Under the pieces are notes generated by a model. The model saw only the letters and a program-made list of their open reading frames with translations, searched no databases and was not told the DNA's origin. DNA of 64,000 nucleotides from Niastella caeni (GTDB lineage Bacteria; Bacteroidota; Bacteroidia; Chitinophagales; Chitinophagaceae), in assembly GCF_004834005.1 (NCBI RefSeq), contig NZ_STFF01000007.1, positions 248,001 through 312,000 on the forward strand. The letters run 5' to 3'. Below, piece after piece: positions 8,401 through 17,525 of this stretch. Made by a program: the position numbers and the translations under genes. Positions within the stretch are counted from its first letter, which is position 1; every line of letters starts with the position of its first letter.

Positions 8401-11154
8401 TTATTTCTTCCGTTCAATGCCCAGTTTTTTCATCCGGGCTTCCAGTGTGGTGGGGTTCAATCCTAATATTTTGGCCGCTCCTTTTTCGCCGCTTACTTTC
8501 CAGCCGGTTTTGTTCAGTACAGCTATGATGTGCTCTTTCTCTAGATCTTCCAGTTTTTGAGCGGCTGGTTGTTCCTTGTTCAGTGTTTTTGGGGCAGGTA
8601 CCCATTCCCCATATTCAAGGGTATTGCCCCGGCTGAGAATGAGTGCCCGTTCAATGATATTTTCCAGTTCACGGATATTACCCGGCCAGTTATACGCCAT
8701 CAACGCATCTATTACTTTGCCAGGGATATTGGTGATCTTCTTCCCGACCTTTGCTTCGTATTTTTGACAGAAATGTTTTACCAGTAAAGGAATATCCTCC
8801 TTACGGTCACGCAGGGGTGGACTTACGATTGGAAATACATTTAACCGGTAAAACAGGTCTTCGCGAAATTCTTTCTTTTCAATGGCCTGCTCCAGGTTGC
8901 GGTTGGTGGCGGCGATAACGCGCACATTCACTTTGAGGGTTTTGGGATTGCCCAACCGTTCAAATTCCCCTTCCTGTAAAACGCGTAACAGTTTGGCCTG
9001 TAATTCAACCGGCAATTCACCAATTTCATCGAGGAAGATGGTGCCGCCGTCGGCCAGCTCAAAACGGCCTATTCTTTTTTCCATAGCGCCGGTAAACGCC
9101 CCTCTTTCATGACCAAACAATTCACTTTCGATCAAATTGGCGGGCAGGGTGGCGCAATTCACTTTTATTAAAGGCCTTTTACTTCGATTGCTGATATTAT
9201 GAACGGCACGGGCCAGTAATTCTTTACCGGTACCAGATTCCCCTATGATGAGCACGGTTGCATCAGTTGTGGCAACCTGTTCAATTTGCTGTAGTATCTT
9301 TTGAAAGTTCCTGCTCTTGGTCACAATATCATCGAAGTTATTGTTGAACCTGATCTCTTCCTGCAGGTATTTGTTTTCCGCCGCCAGCTGATTTTTCAAT
9401 TCCTCTATTTCCTGTAAGCGTTTTGCCAGCTCTTCATTGGCTTTCTCAAGATTCTTTTGTGCCTCGATCCTTTCAATTTCTGCACCGGCCCGCGCGGCAA
9501 ATATTTTAAGTATGGCAGTTTGGTTTTGTTCTTTCGACATCGGCATCTTGTCAAAAGCGGCAATGTTGCCGATTACCTTTCCTGTAGATGGGCTGTGGAT
9601 GGGCACTGCTACCCATGATTGAATTCCTTTTTCACGCGGGAAGGTCCTTTCCAGGCCCCGGGCGCAAAAAAAGTCTTTGCCCTGCATTACTATTTCACAA
9701 GGCGTGCCTGTACTGTCATATTCTATATTTTCCCGCACCTCCTGTCTTTCTACATACGACAACATTCTCAACCGGGTATTATTGCCATTTGAACATTCTA
9801 CCACCATAGAATACCTGACGTTAAGCGTAGAGGTTACAAACCTGGCCAGTTCGCGAAAATAGTCCTCACCAGTAACGCCGGCTGTTCGTTCTGAAATGGT
9901 TCGCAGCAGTTCTTCTTCGAGGCGACGTTTTCTGATATCGCGTACAGTGCTGCAAAAATATTCAACTCCATCGTGCTCAATAAAGTTATTCGTTACTTCT
10001 ACCGGGTACAGGTTGCCATCTTTACTGCGGTGTTCTGTTTCCAGTATTTGCTGACCACATTGCTTTGTTTCTGTCCAGTTTGCATTCCATTCTTTTTCGG
10101 TTAAACCAGGATTCAGGTTGAACACAGTCATTTTCGACAACTCATCCTTATTGTATCCTGTTTCATTGGCTGCTGCTTCATTTACCCGGATGAAGGCGCC
10201 GCTTTTATTAAGCCAGTATACCTGGTCGCGTAAATTTTTGAGGGTAGTATGATATAACTCAATTTCATTGAGCCTAAGACGTAATTCTTCGTTTTTATGC
10301 TGCAGTGCTTTGTCGGCCTGCATGCGTTCAATCTCAGCGCCAACACGGGCTGCAAAGATCTTTAGGACCGGCAGCTGGTTTTTTTGTTCCGATACAGGCG
10401 ATGGATTCGAAATGATGATGTGACCGATTGGCTTTCCTGATACACTGCTATAAATAGGTACACCGGTAGCGGCTTCAATGCCCTCAGATGCAGGAAAATG
10501 TTTGTACACTTCCTTTCCCATAAAAAAGCCATCACCCTGTAGTATCACTTCACACGGCCGCCCTTTTGTGTCATATTCAATATTGTCGATAACAGTATCG
10601 TGATTTACAAGGCAAAGGGTCCTTACCTGTGTACTGCCTTCCTGTATGCATTCGGCTATCAGCGCAAACTGCATATTCAGCGCCCGTGTAAAGTTCCTGC
10701 ACAATTCAACCAGAAAATCTTTTCCGGTTATGTTCGAAGTGGCTTCTGAAATGGTTTGTAATAACCGTTCTTCTGTTTTCTTTTTACTGATATCTCTTAC
10801 AATGCTGCAACTGAACTCTTGTCCATTGTAAGTAATAAAATTCCCGGTTATTTCAACATCGTATAAATATCCCGTTTTATGCCGGTGCTGCGCTTCGAAA
10901 GTGATCTTCTTTTCTTTTTTTAATCGTTGCCAGAATTGAGGGAAGTTGGCCACAATGGGCGAGGGATTAAGATCAGTGACATGCATCCGGGTCAGTTCTT
11001 CAATTGTATAGCCCGAAAGCCGGGCGGCCATATCGTTCACCTGAATAATATTGCCCGCAGCATTTACCCAAAATACTGCTTCCTGCAGGTTGGCTACAGT
11101 GTAATGGTATAACTGTAGTTCCTGTTCAAGTTCCATATTGGTTAAATGAGTCAT
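8401..11154 (-). CDS. Sigma-54-dependent activator with PAS-GAF-PAS-GAF sensor
   Basis: The 917-residue protein reads PAS (about 15-130), GAF (135-285), PAS (290-410), GAF (415-565), a short coiled coil (570-610), an AAA+ sigma-54 interaction domain (about 620-840) and a C-terminal Fis-type helix-turn-helix (870-912). The AAA+ domain has Walker A GESGTGKE near 638, the sigma-54 contact loop GAFTGA near 686, and Walker B TIFLDEIGEL. It should sense a small ligand or redox state through PAS/GAF and activate sigma-54 promoters by ATP hydrolysis. It is cytoplasmic, with no membrane segment or receiver domain. The two PAS-GAF halves look like an internal duplication. Its target is not evident here. 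Confidence 0.92.
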   Translation of the reverse strand: MTHLTNMELEQELQLYHYTVANLQEAVFWVNAAGNIIQVNDMAARLSGYTIEELTRMHVTDLNPSPIVANFPQFWQRLKKEKKITFEAQHRHKTGYLYDVEITGNFITYNGQEFSCSIVRDISKKKTEERLLQTISEATSNITGKDFLVELCRNFTRALNMQFALIAECIQEGSTQVRTLCLVNHDTVIDNIEYDTKGRPCEVILQGDGFFMGKEVYKHFPASEGIEAATGVPIYSSVSGKPIGHIIISNPSPVSEQKNQLPVLKIFAARVGAEIERMQADKALQHKNEELRLRLNEIELYHTTLKNLRDQVYWLNKSGAFIRVNEAAANETGYNKDELSKMTVFNLNPGLTEKEWNANWTETKQCGQQILETEHRSKDGNLYPVEVTNNFIEHDGVEYFCSTVRDIRKRRLEEELLRTISERTAGVTGEDYFRELARFVTSTLNVRYSMVVECSNGNNTRLRMLSYVERQEVRENIEYDSTGTPCEIVMQGKDFFCARGLERTFPREKGIQSWVAVPIHSPSTGKVIGNIAAFDKMPMSKEQNQTAILKIFAARAGAEIERIEAQKNLEKANEELAKRLQEIEELKNQLAAENKYLQEEIRFNNNFDDIVTKSRNFQKILQQIEQVATTDATVLIIGESGTGKELLARAVHNISNRSKRPLIKVNCATLPANLIESELFGHERGAFTGAMEKRIGRFELADGGTIFLDEIGELPVELQAKLLRVLQEGEFERLGNPKTLKVNVRVIAATNRNLEQAIEKKEFREDLFYRLNVFPIVSPPLRDRKEDIPLLVKHFCQKYEAKVGKKITNIPGKVIDALMAYNWPGNIRELENIIERALILSRGNTLEYGEWVPAPKTLNKEQPAAQKLEDLEKEHIIAVLNKTGWKVSGEKGAAKILGLNPTTLEARMKKLGIERKK

Positions 11155-11256
11155 CAGGCGCCTTATAAACTAAAGATACTGCTAATAAATTTAATGCTTT
11201 TAAGTGATAAAGTCCGGGAAAATCGAAATGCTAACAGCTGGATAATGCTCTTCGAT

Positions 11257-11904
11257 TTATAGTTCATTGAAAATAGTTTGTGCAACTGATCTTAATAGAT
11301 CAGCACTGATCCGCTGTTTGAAATCCACATCAATATACTCAAACCGGATATTGCCCTTTTTACTGATAAAGAAAACAGCAGGAACTGGTAATAACTTATC
11401 GAGGTTTTTCCCGCCGGAAGAGGTGGGTAGCAATTTATCGTATGCAGCGGGAGCTTTGTAGGCAAGCCCGAATTGCTTTGATGCATTGAGATCGGCGTCG
11501 GACAGCAGCATATACTCCAATTTGTTTTTTTCTGTTGACGATCTCAAATTATCGGGGCTGTCTGTACTTATAGCAATGATCTGATAGCCCATTTTTTTTA
11601 GTTCCGGCTCTATTTCCTGGATACCCGAGAGTTGCTTATTACAATAAGGGCACCAACCCCCACGATAAAATATCAGTATAGTTGGTTTCTGCGAAATGGC
11701 TGCGTTCAGATCAAAGATCTTACCCATGGCGTCAGATAACTTTATTACAGGTATGTTTTCGCCGATGAGCAATGGACTTATGTCTTGCGGTTGAGCGGGT
11801 ATGTTGGCAGGTATTTGTGCGCTTAAGCTATTAGAAATAAATACTGAAAAAAGAAGTAAGAATGCAAGGCTGATCTTTAAATTTTTTCTGGAAATGATTT
11901 TCAT
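11257..11904 (-). CDS. Exported peroxiredoxin/thioredoxin-like (AhpC/TSA) protein
   Basis: The 215-residue protein has an N-terminal signal sequence (KISLAFLLLFSVFISNSLSA) followed by an AhpC/TSA-like redoxin domain from about residue 45. The active-site region is ILIFYRGGWCPYCNKQLSGI with C85 and C88, followed by YQIIAISTDSPDNL. The CPYC pair resembles the AhpC/TSA-2 or peroxiredoxin-like group that reduces peroxides or disulfides; here it would act in the periplasm. It stands alone between the sigma-54 activator and the erythromycin-esterase-like gene, both on the same strand but separated by over 100 bp. Confidence 0.8.
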   Translation of the reverse strand: MKIISRKNLKISLAFLLLFSVFISNSLSAQIPANIPAQPQDISPLLIGENIPVIKLSDAMGKIFDLNAAISQKPTILIFYRGGWCPYCNKQLSGIQEIEPELKKMGYQIIAISTDSPDNLRSSTEKNKLEYMLLSDADLNASKQFGLAYKAPAAYDKLLPTSSGGKNLDKLLPVPAVFFISKKGNIRFEYIDVDFKQRISADLLRSVAQTIFNEL

Positions 11905-12059
11905 TTTAGATTAATGTATTTAGTATTAAATAAATAGCACAGTAAGTGCGGTGCAATTTATTTATTACTTTATAGAGAAAATGTCGGCTGCCTTACAAAA
12001 TATTAAAGTAGAGAAAGCATATGCGAATCAATATCAAAAGGCGCCTGCACATCCTGCCA

Positions 12060-13325
12060 TTATTTGATCTCGCTACAACCGTACATCTCTTTTATATAAA
12101 AAACACCGTCATAAATTTTAGTCCAGGGAGCCAGCATGCTTCTGTGATACCCAAGCCCATTACTGCTACCACCGGCCAGGAAAAAGTTTTCCAGTGTGCC
12201 GCTGAGCGTAGCATTGTAGCCGCTGAAATCGAGGAAGGCAAAACGGTAGTCGTCATGCATCCACTTCTCCAGGCTGTTTTTCTTTGGTGTGGGTAATTGA
12301 TCAGGTTTTCGGCCTACCCATTGGGTGATGCCTTCACGGGAAGTGAAGCCGAGCACATAGGTTTGGTTATTCATAGCGGTATCGGCCGTATATACAGTAC
12401 CCATGGATTGACCCTGGTTAAGGAATTCCTGGGGATAGTGCCCGCCATATTTTGAAATATGATAATTGTGGGCCCAGATGATTATTTTTTTGCCGGAAAA
12501 TTTTTCTTCGGTTAACCATTTAAGGTTTATGGCCATTTGCCGGTCCCTTATGTTCATTTTCAGCCAGTAGTCTTTTATCGGCATGTAATTTTTTATATTA
12601 GCGATCATTGAGTCTATCACCAATGTCCAGAATGCATCAGGGACCTTCCTTTGCTCCATCTGCTTTTTTATCTCTTTAAGGTAATTCAAACACTTTGTCA
12701 GTTGAACGCTGTCTTTGGTGTAGTTATACCAATGTGAAATGAGGGGAAAAATGTCGGTGGCATATTCTTTTGAATTCGTTATCGGTAATTGCCATCTTTT
12801 CAGCACACTGTCTAATGCAGGATAAGCTGCGAGGGAGAATATCTGATTATCAAAGCCCGATATATCGAGTGGGTGACCGGTTTTCAGGGTAGCCGGAATA
12901 TACTGATAGAACAGGTTGCTGCAGGCGTCGCAATAAGTCCATATGGGAAAAAGCGTTTTTTTGAAAAAGGAGTCCAGGTTTCCCTGTTCTTTTTTTACCT
13001 GCTCCCAACCGTAGTTCATACCAAAGAAATCGCCTTCGAAGGCCAACACATCAAAACCCTTTTGTTCATGCAGGTATTTTATGATCCTGGTCTTTGCCTG
13101 AAAGGTTGCGGCATCGCCATGTTCCTGTTCGCCCAGCATCACTATGCGGGCATTCCCGATGGCATCCCCAATTACCTGCAGGTCGGCAAAATTTGTTGAG
13201 TCAGGGCAGATGGAGGTAATGGGATGTGCATGTTCGCGTACGTATTGTTCAATGTTTTTTTGAGACCAGGCGTTTTGCAGCAAACAAAACAAGGCAGCAA
13301 AAGCAGCGATACTGCGTTTTTTCAT
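12060..13325 (-). CDS. Exported erythromycin esterase-like protein
   Basis: The 421-residue protein has a signal peptide (MKKRSIAAFAALFCLLQNAWS) and an EreA/ChaN-like esterase domain. Visible motifs are ARIVMLGEQEHGD (about 59-71), FDVLAFEGDFFGMNYGWEQV (about 90-110), MNIRDRQMAINLKWL and KIIIWAHNYHISKYGG, the last with the His pair expected of the family. Erythromycin esterases hydrolyse macrolide lactones, but many homologues in Bacteroidota have unknown substrates, so this is not evidence of macrolide resistance. It is monocistronic. The upstream 314 bp separates it from the divergent fucosidase gene. Confidence 0.85.
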   Translation of the reverse strand: MKKRSIAAFAALFCLLQNAWSQKNIEQYVREHAHPITSICPDSTNFADLQVIGDAIGNARIVMLGEQEHGDAATFQAKTRIIKYLHEQKGFDVLAFEGDFFGMNYGWEQVKKEQGNLDSFFKKTLFPIWTYCDACSNLFYQYIPATLKTGHPLDISGFDNQIFSLAAYPALDSVLKRWQLPITNSKEYATDIFPLISHWYNYTKDSVQLTKCLNYLKEIKKQMEQRKVPDAFWTLVIDSMIANIKNYMPIKDYWLKMNIRDRQMAINLKWLTEEKFSGKKIIIWAHNYHISKYGGHYPQEFLNQGQSMGTVYTADTAMNNQTYVLGFTSREGITQWVGRKPDQLPTPKKNSLEKWMHDDYRFAFLDFSGYNATLSGTLENFFLAGGSSNGLGYHRSMLAPWTKIYDGVFYIKEMYGCSEIK

Positions 13326-13479
13326 AACGGATAAAATAAGTGTGTGCTACGCCTTCGGAAGTACTAAAATAGTGAATAGTTCCTTAACGAAAGGAGATTT
13401 CAGTTTTCGAAGGGGTCAACTGTGATCGCTCCTTTTAGTGTGATCGTTTATGGGAAATAGATAAAAATTATGAAAAATA

Positions 13480-13522
13480 CCATCCGTCACCCGGTAGCTA
13501 TCGGGAGGCGGATGGTTTTTTT
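13480..13522 (+). terminator. Hairpin with T tract between divergent genes
   Basis: CCATCCG (13480-13486) pairs with CGGATGG (13509-13515), and the inner CCCG (13490-13493) pairs with CGGG (13502-13505) across two facing 3-nt bulges. Seven T residues follow (13516-13522). It has the form of an intrinsic terminator, but no plus-strand gene precedes it. It is either the end of a short unannotated RNA or a leader attenuator for the fucosidase gene. The rest of 13326-13639 shows nothing else I can assign. Confidence 0.65.
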
Positions 13523-13639
13523 GTGTATGTGTGGATGTCATTTTCGTTTTATGCAATAATCATTTAATAAATAGCCAGAATATGATATTGCCGCTTGCTT
13601 TTTTATTTCTTAGTTGCAGGATAAACATCTTAAAAAACA

Positions 13640-15088
13640 ATGATCAGGCTCATGATAAAATATTTCTTTTTTTTCTTATCAATTATTGCTGTACAATCTC
13701 TTAATGCTCAGTCTGCCCAACAACCAGACCCTGCCAAAGACCTACGTATGAAATGGTGGCGGGAAGCCCGCTTTGGCATGTTTATTCATTGGGGGGTGTA
13801 TGCACAATGGGCAGGTGTGTATCATGGTAATAACCAGGCAAGGGGAGGGGCGGAATGGATCATGAATCGCTGTAAAATCCCGGTGGCCGAATATCAGGAG
13901 AAAGCAAAAAGTTTCAATCCTGTTAAATATGATCCGGATGCATGGGTGAAACTGGCAAAAGAAGCCGGCATGAAATACATCATCATCACTGCCAAACACC
14001 ACGACGGTTTTGCGCTGTTTAATTCAAAAGCCAGCAAATGGGATGTTGCCGATGCAACGGCTTATGGCAAAGATCTTTTACAACCATTGGCTGCGGCTTG
14101 CAAAAAATATGGTGTTAAGTTAGGATTTTACTATTCTCAGGCGCAGGACTGGAACAATCCCGGCGGATCGGTGGCAAGAAAGGAAATGAAAGAAGGATGG
14201 CCTAATCCTGATTCAACTGCTATTGATACTTATACGAAAGAACATGGTGGCCATTGGGATCCTGCACAGGAAACCAGGTCCTTTGCTCAATATATCGATG
14301 AAGTTGCCGTACCGCAGGTAAGGGAACTGATGACCAATTATGGCGATGTAGCCGTGCTATGGTGGGATACGCCAACCAACATGACCGATGAGGCCGCACT
14401 CAAATTGCAGGCTTTGTTGAAATTGCAACCTAATATAATTACCAATGATCGTTTAAAACGTCCGAACTTTCCCGGCGACACCAAAACACCTGAACAAAAA
14501 ATTCCCAGCCTTAGTGAGCTGGATGGCAAAGATTGGGAAACCTGTATGACCATGAATGGCAGCTGGGGTTATAAAAGCTGGGACAATAAATGGAAGTCGA
14601 CCGAAACGTTGATACAAAACCTGGTGGATATTGCATCAAAAGGAGGAAACTATTTATTGAATATAGGTCCTAAGGATGATGGAACTTTTCCGCAGGAAAG
14701 CATTGACCGCCTCAAGCAAATCGGCGCCTGGATGAAAATTAACGGCGAAGCGATCTATGCTACGAAGGCAGGTCCTTTAGCTCCATTATCATGGGGACGG
14801 GTTACAAGAAAGGAAAGTGCTGCAAATACTACACTTTATGTCACCGTATTTGAATGGCCAAAAGACGGCAAACTGGTAATACCAGGTTTGAAAAATAAAG
14901 TCGTATCCGCCAAACTATTGGCTGGTGGTAAAATCAAAGTAAAAAGGGTGGATGACAATCTTGTTATGGAAGTAGGTGCTACTGCGCCTGATGCTATTGC
15001 CTCTGTGATCAAAGTGGAATTGAAAGGCAAGGTGGCTATTGTAAATACTACTACCAAATCAGCCATGAAAACAGGAGAGCTCGATTAG
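13640..15088 (+). CDS. Alpha-L-fucosidase, GH29
   Basis: The 482-residue protein has a signal peptide (MIKYFFFFLSIIAVQSLNAQ), with alternative starts at residues 1 and 5. The GH29 (beta/alpha)8 barrel is marked by KWWREARFGMFIHWGVYA, AKEAGMKYIIITAKHHDGFA, GVKLGFYYSQAQDW and VAVLWWDTPTNM. The Asp at residue 243 in the last motif is at the position of the family's catalytic nucleophile. NGSWGYKSWDNKW and GGNYLLNIGPKDDG are further GH29 hallmarks. It should release alpha-L-fucose in the periplasm or outside the cell. It converges with the esterase/SMP-30 gene 18 bp away; no sugar regulator adjoins it. Confidence 0.92.
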   Translation: MIRLMIKYFFFFLSIIAVQSLNAQSAQQPDPAKDLRMKWWREARFGMFIHWGVYAQWAGVYHGNNQARGGAEWIMNRCKIPVAEYQEKAKSFNPVKYDPDAWVKLAKEAGMKYIIITAKHHDGFALFNSKASKWDVADATAYGKDLLQPLAAACKKYGVKLGFYYSQAQDWNNPGGSVARKEMKEGWPNPDSTAIDTYTKEHGGHWDPAQETRSFAQYIDEVAVPQVRELMTNYGDVAVLWWDTPTNMTDEAALKLQALLKLQPNIITNDRLKRPNFPGDTKTPEQKIPSLSELDGKDWETCMTMNGSWGYKSWDNKWKSTETLIQNLVDIASKGGNYLLNIGPKDDGTFPQESIDRLKQIGAWMKINGEAIYATKAGPLAPLSWGRVTRKESAANTTLYVTVFEWPKDGKLVIPGLKNKVVSAKLLAGGKIKVKRVDDNLVMEVGATAPDAIASVIKVELKGKVAIVNTTTKSAMKTGELD

Positions 15089-15106
15089 CATAGGGCTTAT
15101 AGTTAA

Positions 15107-16858
15107 TTACAGCCTTGGTGTTACCGGTTTGTGCGGTGGTTCAAAGGTATTGCTACCACGCACTTTGAGTTTGCGGCGATAGACTTTATCGCCACAGGAA
15201 ACATAGAGGATATTGAAATCGGCGCCGCCAAAACAGCAATTGGAAGGCGAGCCTGATGGCACTGGGATGATAGCATTTACCCGGCCTATCTGGTCAAGTA
15301 CCTGTATGCCCAGGCGTGTTGTCGTGTATACTCTTCCTGCCGTATCACATTTAAGGCCGTCGGGCCAGGCGTTTTCATCCGTATCGGGTACATGCAGCCA
15401 GCCATAGCGTTGTTTATAGGCGAGTTTTCCATCCGGCAGGATCTTGTATATCCAGATCCAGTGAGAGGCCGATTCAGCGACATATAACTGAGTTTGGTCG
15501 GGCGATAGCGTGATACCGTTTGGGTATTTCAAGCCCTCATCCACGATCAATTTTTGTCCATTGGGCCTTATAAGATAGATCTTACCCGGTTTGGCGGCGC
15601 CATCGGGTACGGTAACGTAGATATTTCCATTGCCTGCTACAACAAGATCGTTGCCGGGAAAGCTATCTGCAACTATGGTCTCTTTTTCGTTCTTATCATA
15701 GTGTATGATCTGTTTGGAGGCGCCGGCTACTACATACCGGTTACCATCAGGGCCAAAGCTGGTACCACTTGCTCTTTTGGAATCAGGTTTTATCGTAACC
15801 AATTTCCCGTCCAGGCCAACCTTATATGTTTTTGCATTGCGTATATCCTGGAAGAAAACTTCTCCAACCGCATTAGCAGCCGTACCTTCTGTGAACTGGT
15901 ATCCTTGTCCAACCAACTGCCAGTCCTCACCGGGAATAAGAATATTGTTTAAAAACTCGTTCTTTGAATTTCCTTTTGCTACCAATGTTGGCCAATTTTT
16001 CCAAAGCCAGCGCATGGCTTCGGGGAAAAAGGCTGTAGCCTGTTGGTGGTTGTGACCGCCTTCACCCCAAACATGATTAACTTCATAACCGGCAAAGATG
16101 AAAGAACGTTCCATCATTTCATTGGCTTTCCACCAATCGCCGCCAAACTTGTTGTTGTCATTGGCGCCGTCCTGCAGAAAGATCCTTATTGGTTTGGGTT
16201 CGTATTTGCGGATAAGCACCGGGTAGCGATCGCCGCCACGGAGACCAACATAGGTACCAATGGCGCTGAATACGCGGGAAAATTCATTAGGATATTCCCA
16301 GGCAGCCGTGAAGGCGCAAATAGCCCCGCTGCTGGAACCACCAATAGCACGGTCGTTGCCGTTTTTAGACAAGCGAATGGCACGGCCGTCCCTTGTTTTT
16401 TGTTTCTCCACTTCGGGTAAGATCTCATTCAAAATAAATTGCGCATAAGCCCCCCCTAAACCATCGTATTCAAAACTGCGGTTGAAGCGAGCCAATGCAG
16501 TTGCACCGCTATCGGGCATTACCCTGCCCGGCGCCACGAAAACCCCAATGGTAACGGGCATTTCTTTCCTGTAAATAAGATTGTCGAACACTGTGGGAGC
16601 ATTATATTGGATGCCATCCTGGTTCACATACACACAGGCAGGCTGATCGGGCCGGTATTGGGCAGGGATGTATATCCAGTATTCACGCGAGGTGCCGGGA
16701 AAGATAGTAGATTGATCAAAGGAGAATTTCAGTATTTCGCCTTTAGGCACGCCCGGTTGTACTACACTGGCAGAGTCAACAGGATAATTTTCTACGGGTG
16801 GTTGGGCAAATAGAGTAGATGTGGCCATCACTGCAATCGTTAGAAATATCGCTTTCAT
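15107..16858 (-). CDS. Secreted esterase fused to SMP-30/gluconolactonase-like propeller
   Basis: The 583-residue protein has a signal peptide (MKAIFLTIAVMATSTLFAQ). Residues about 35-295 form an enterochelin-esterase-like alpha/beta hydrolase (REYWIYIPAQYRPDQP; nucleophile S176 in GGSSSGAICAF; likely catalytic His in WGEGGHNHQQA). Residues about 310-570 form an SMP-30/strictosidine-synthase-like beta-propeller (FGPDGNRYVVAG, YPNGITLSPDQTQLYVAES, WPDGLKCDTAGRVYTTT). The combination suggests carbohydrate ester cleavage plus lactone binding or hydrolysis. The start ATG lies inside an element also found at 29903-29950, which supports transcription starting very close to the ATG. Confidence 0.88.
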   Translation of the reverse strand: MKAIFLTIAVMATSTLFAQPPVENYPVDSASVVQPGVPKGEILKFSFDQSTIFPGTSREYWIYIPAQYRPDQPACVYVNQDGIQYNAPTVFDNLIYRKEMPVTIGVFVAPGRVMPDSGATALARFNRSFEYDGLGGAYAQFILNEILPEVEKQKTRDGRAIRLSKNGNDRAIGGSSSGAICAFTAAWEYPNEFSRVFSAIGTYVGLRGGDRYPVLIRKYEPKPIRIFLQDGANDNNKFGGDWWKANEMMERSFIFAGYEVNHVWGEGGHNHQQATAFFPEAMRWLWKNWPTLVAKGNSKNEFLNNILIPGEDWQLVGQGYQFTEGTAANAVGEVFFQDIRNAKTYKVGLDGKLVTIKPDSKRASGTSFGPDGNRYVVAGASKQIIHYDKNEKETIVADSFPGNDLVVAGNGNIYVTVPDGAAKPGKIYLIRPNGQKLIVDEGLKYPNGITLSPDQTQLYVAESASHWIWIYKILPDGKLAYKQRYGWLHVPDTDENAWPDGLKCDTAGRVYTTTRLGIQVLDQIGRVNAIIPVPSGSPSNCCFGGADFNILYVSCGDKVYRRKLKVRGSNTFEPPHKPVTPRL

Positions 16859-16887
16859 CTACTAAATATAACACGGATTTTAGTTTG
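16840..16887 (-). repeat. 48-bp promoter/start-codon element, copy 1
   Basis: This stretch covers the first codons of the esterase gene and about 29 bp upstream. It matches 29903-29950 without gaps at 43 of 48 positions by eye. It contains an inverted repeat ACTAAA/TTTAGT, and on the minus strand a -7-like box TATATTTA just before the ATG. It may be an operator-promoter. Beyond it, 16888-17160 shows no recognisable gene. Confidence 0.6.
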
Positions 16888-17162
16888 GGGGGAGGGAAAT
16901 TCTGAATGTGCTCGGAAGCAGGGAACCTGTAGCTGGTAAGCTAAACTGGTCATTTTGAGACAGCGTCACAAGATGGCGCCAAATGGAAATGTAGCGAATG
17001 AGCGCACTATTATTGATGTACTAAATACATAAAGTAGACTGGGGAAGAATGTATTTATGGGCGATAAAGAAAGTAATCAACCGCTATGGACTAAGAATTG
17101 CAATATGTATAAAAACTTATATTTTTTTTGATATTTCAAATGTGTTCGTAAATTAGCGCTTT

Positions 17163-17185
17163 AAGATCATCTCATATTTGATCTT
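17163..17185. promoter_or_regulatory. Perfect inverted repeat upstream of hypothetical gene pair
   Basis: AAGATCA (17163-17169) and TGATCTT (17179-17185) are separated by 9 nt. The position, about 115 bp before the ATG at 17301, suggests an operator, but no regulator is assigned. Confidence 0.3.
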
Positions 17186-17300
17186 TGGCATTGCACAATG
17201 CCTTCGAAAAACCCTATTAAATCGTAGTCTCACCCCAACCTATTTTTGTATTCATGTAATTTTTTGCATCTGTTTTTCGTTAATTATTAAATATTTACCC

Positions 17301-17525
17301 ATGTCGTTTAAAGCATTACAAACCACTAGTAAGCTCTACAAGTACTTGACGCCAAGGGAATTTATTTCTTTACTCCAAACAGACCGAGGTTCCATAAAAA
17401 AATCAAAGTTCATCGCACCCAAGCTGGGCACTTTCGGCATGGGCAAAATCTACGTTGAATACAATTATGAGCCAAGGTCAAAAACAAGAACAATCCCAAA
17501 ATGGCAACAAAAATGTAAAGCCTGA
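17301..17525 (+). CDS. Small protein of unknown function (74 aa)
   Basis: I do not recognise this protein. Starting at the ATG at 17301 it reads MSFKALQTTSKLYKYLTPRE, then a Gly-containing PKLGTFGMGKIYVEYNY, and ends with a basic tail. The longer open frame upstream (from 17178) looks like untranslated leader. It overlaps the next gene by 59 bp in another frame, so the two may be translationally coupled. No signal peptide or membrane segment is seen. It opens an AT-rich accessory patch. Confidence 0.45.
   Translation: MSFKALQTTSKLYKYLTPREFISLLQTDRGSIKKSKFIAPKLGTFGMGKIYVEYNYEPRSKTRTIPKWQQKCKA

Noticed and set aside
12060..13325. Macrolide-resistance gene
   Set aside because: The erythromycin-esterase fold is visible, but family members often have other substrates and there is no resistance context.
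13470..13559. 29-residue open frame overlapping the hairpin at 13480 as a leader peptide
   Set aside because: The terminator stem lies inside the frame and no codon run typical of attenuation leaders (repeated His, Trp, Leu etc.) is present.
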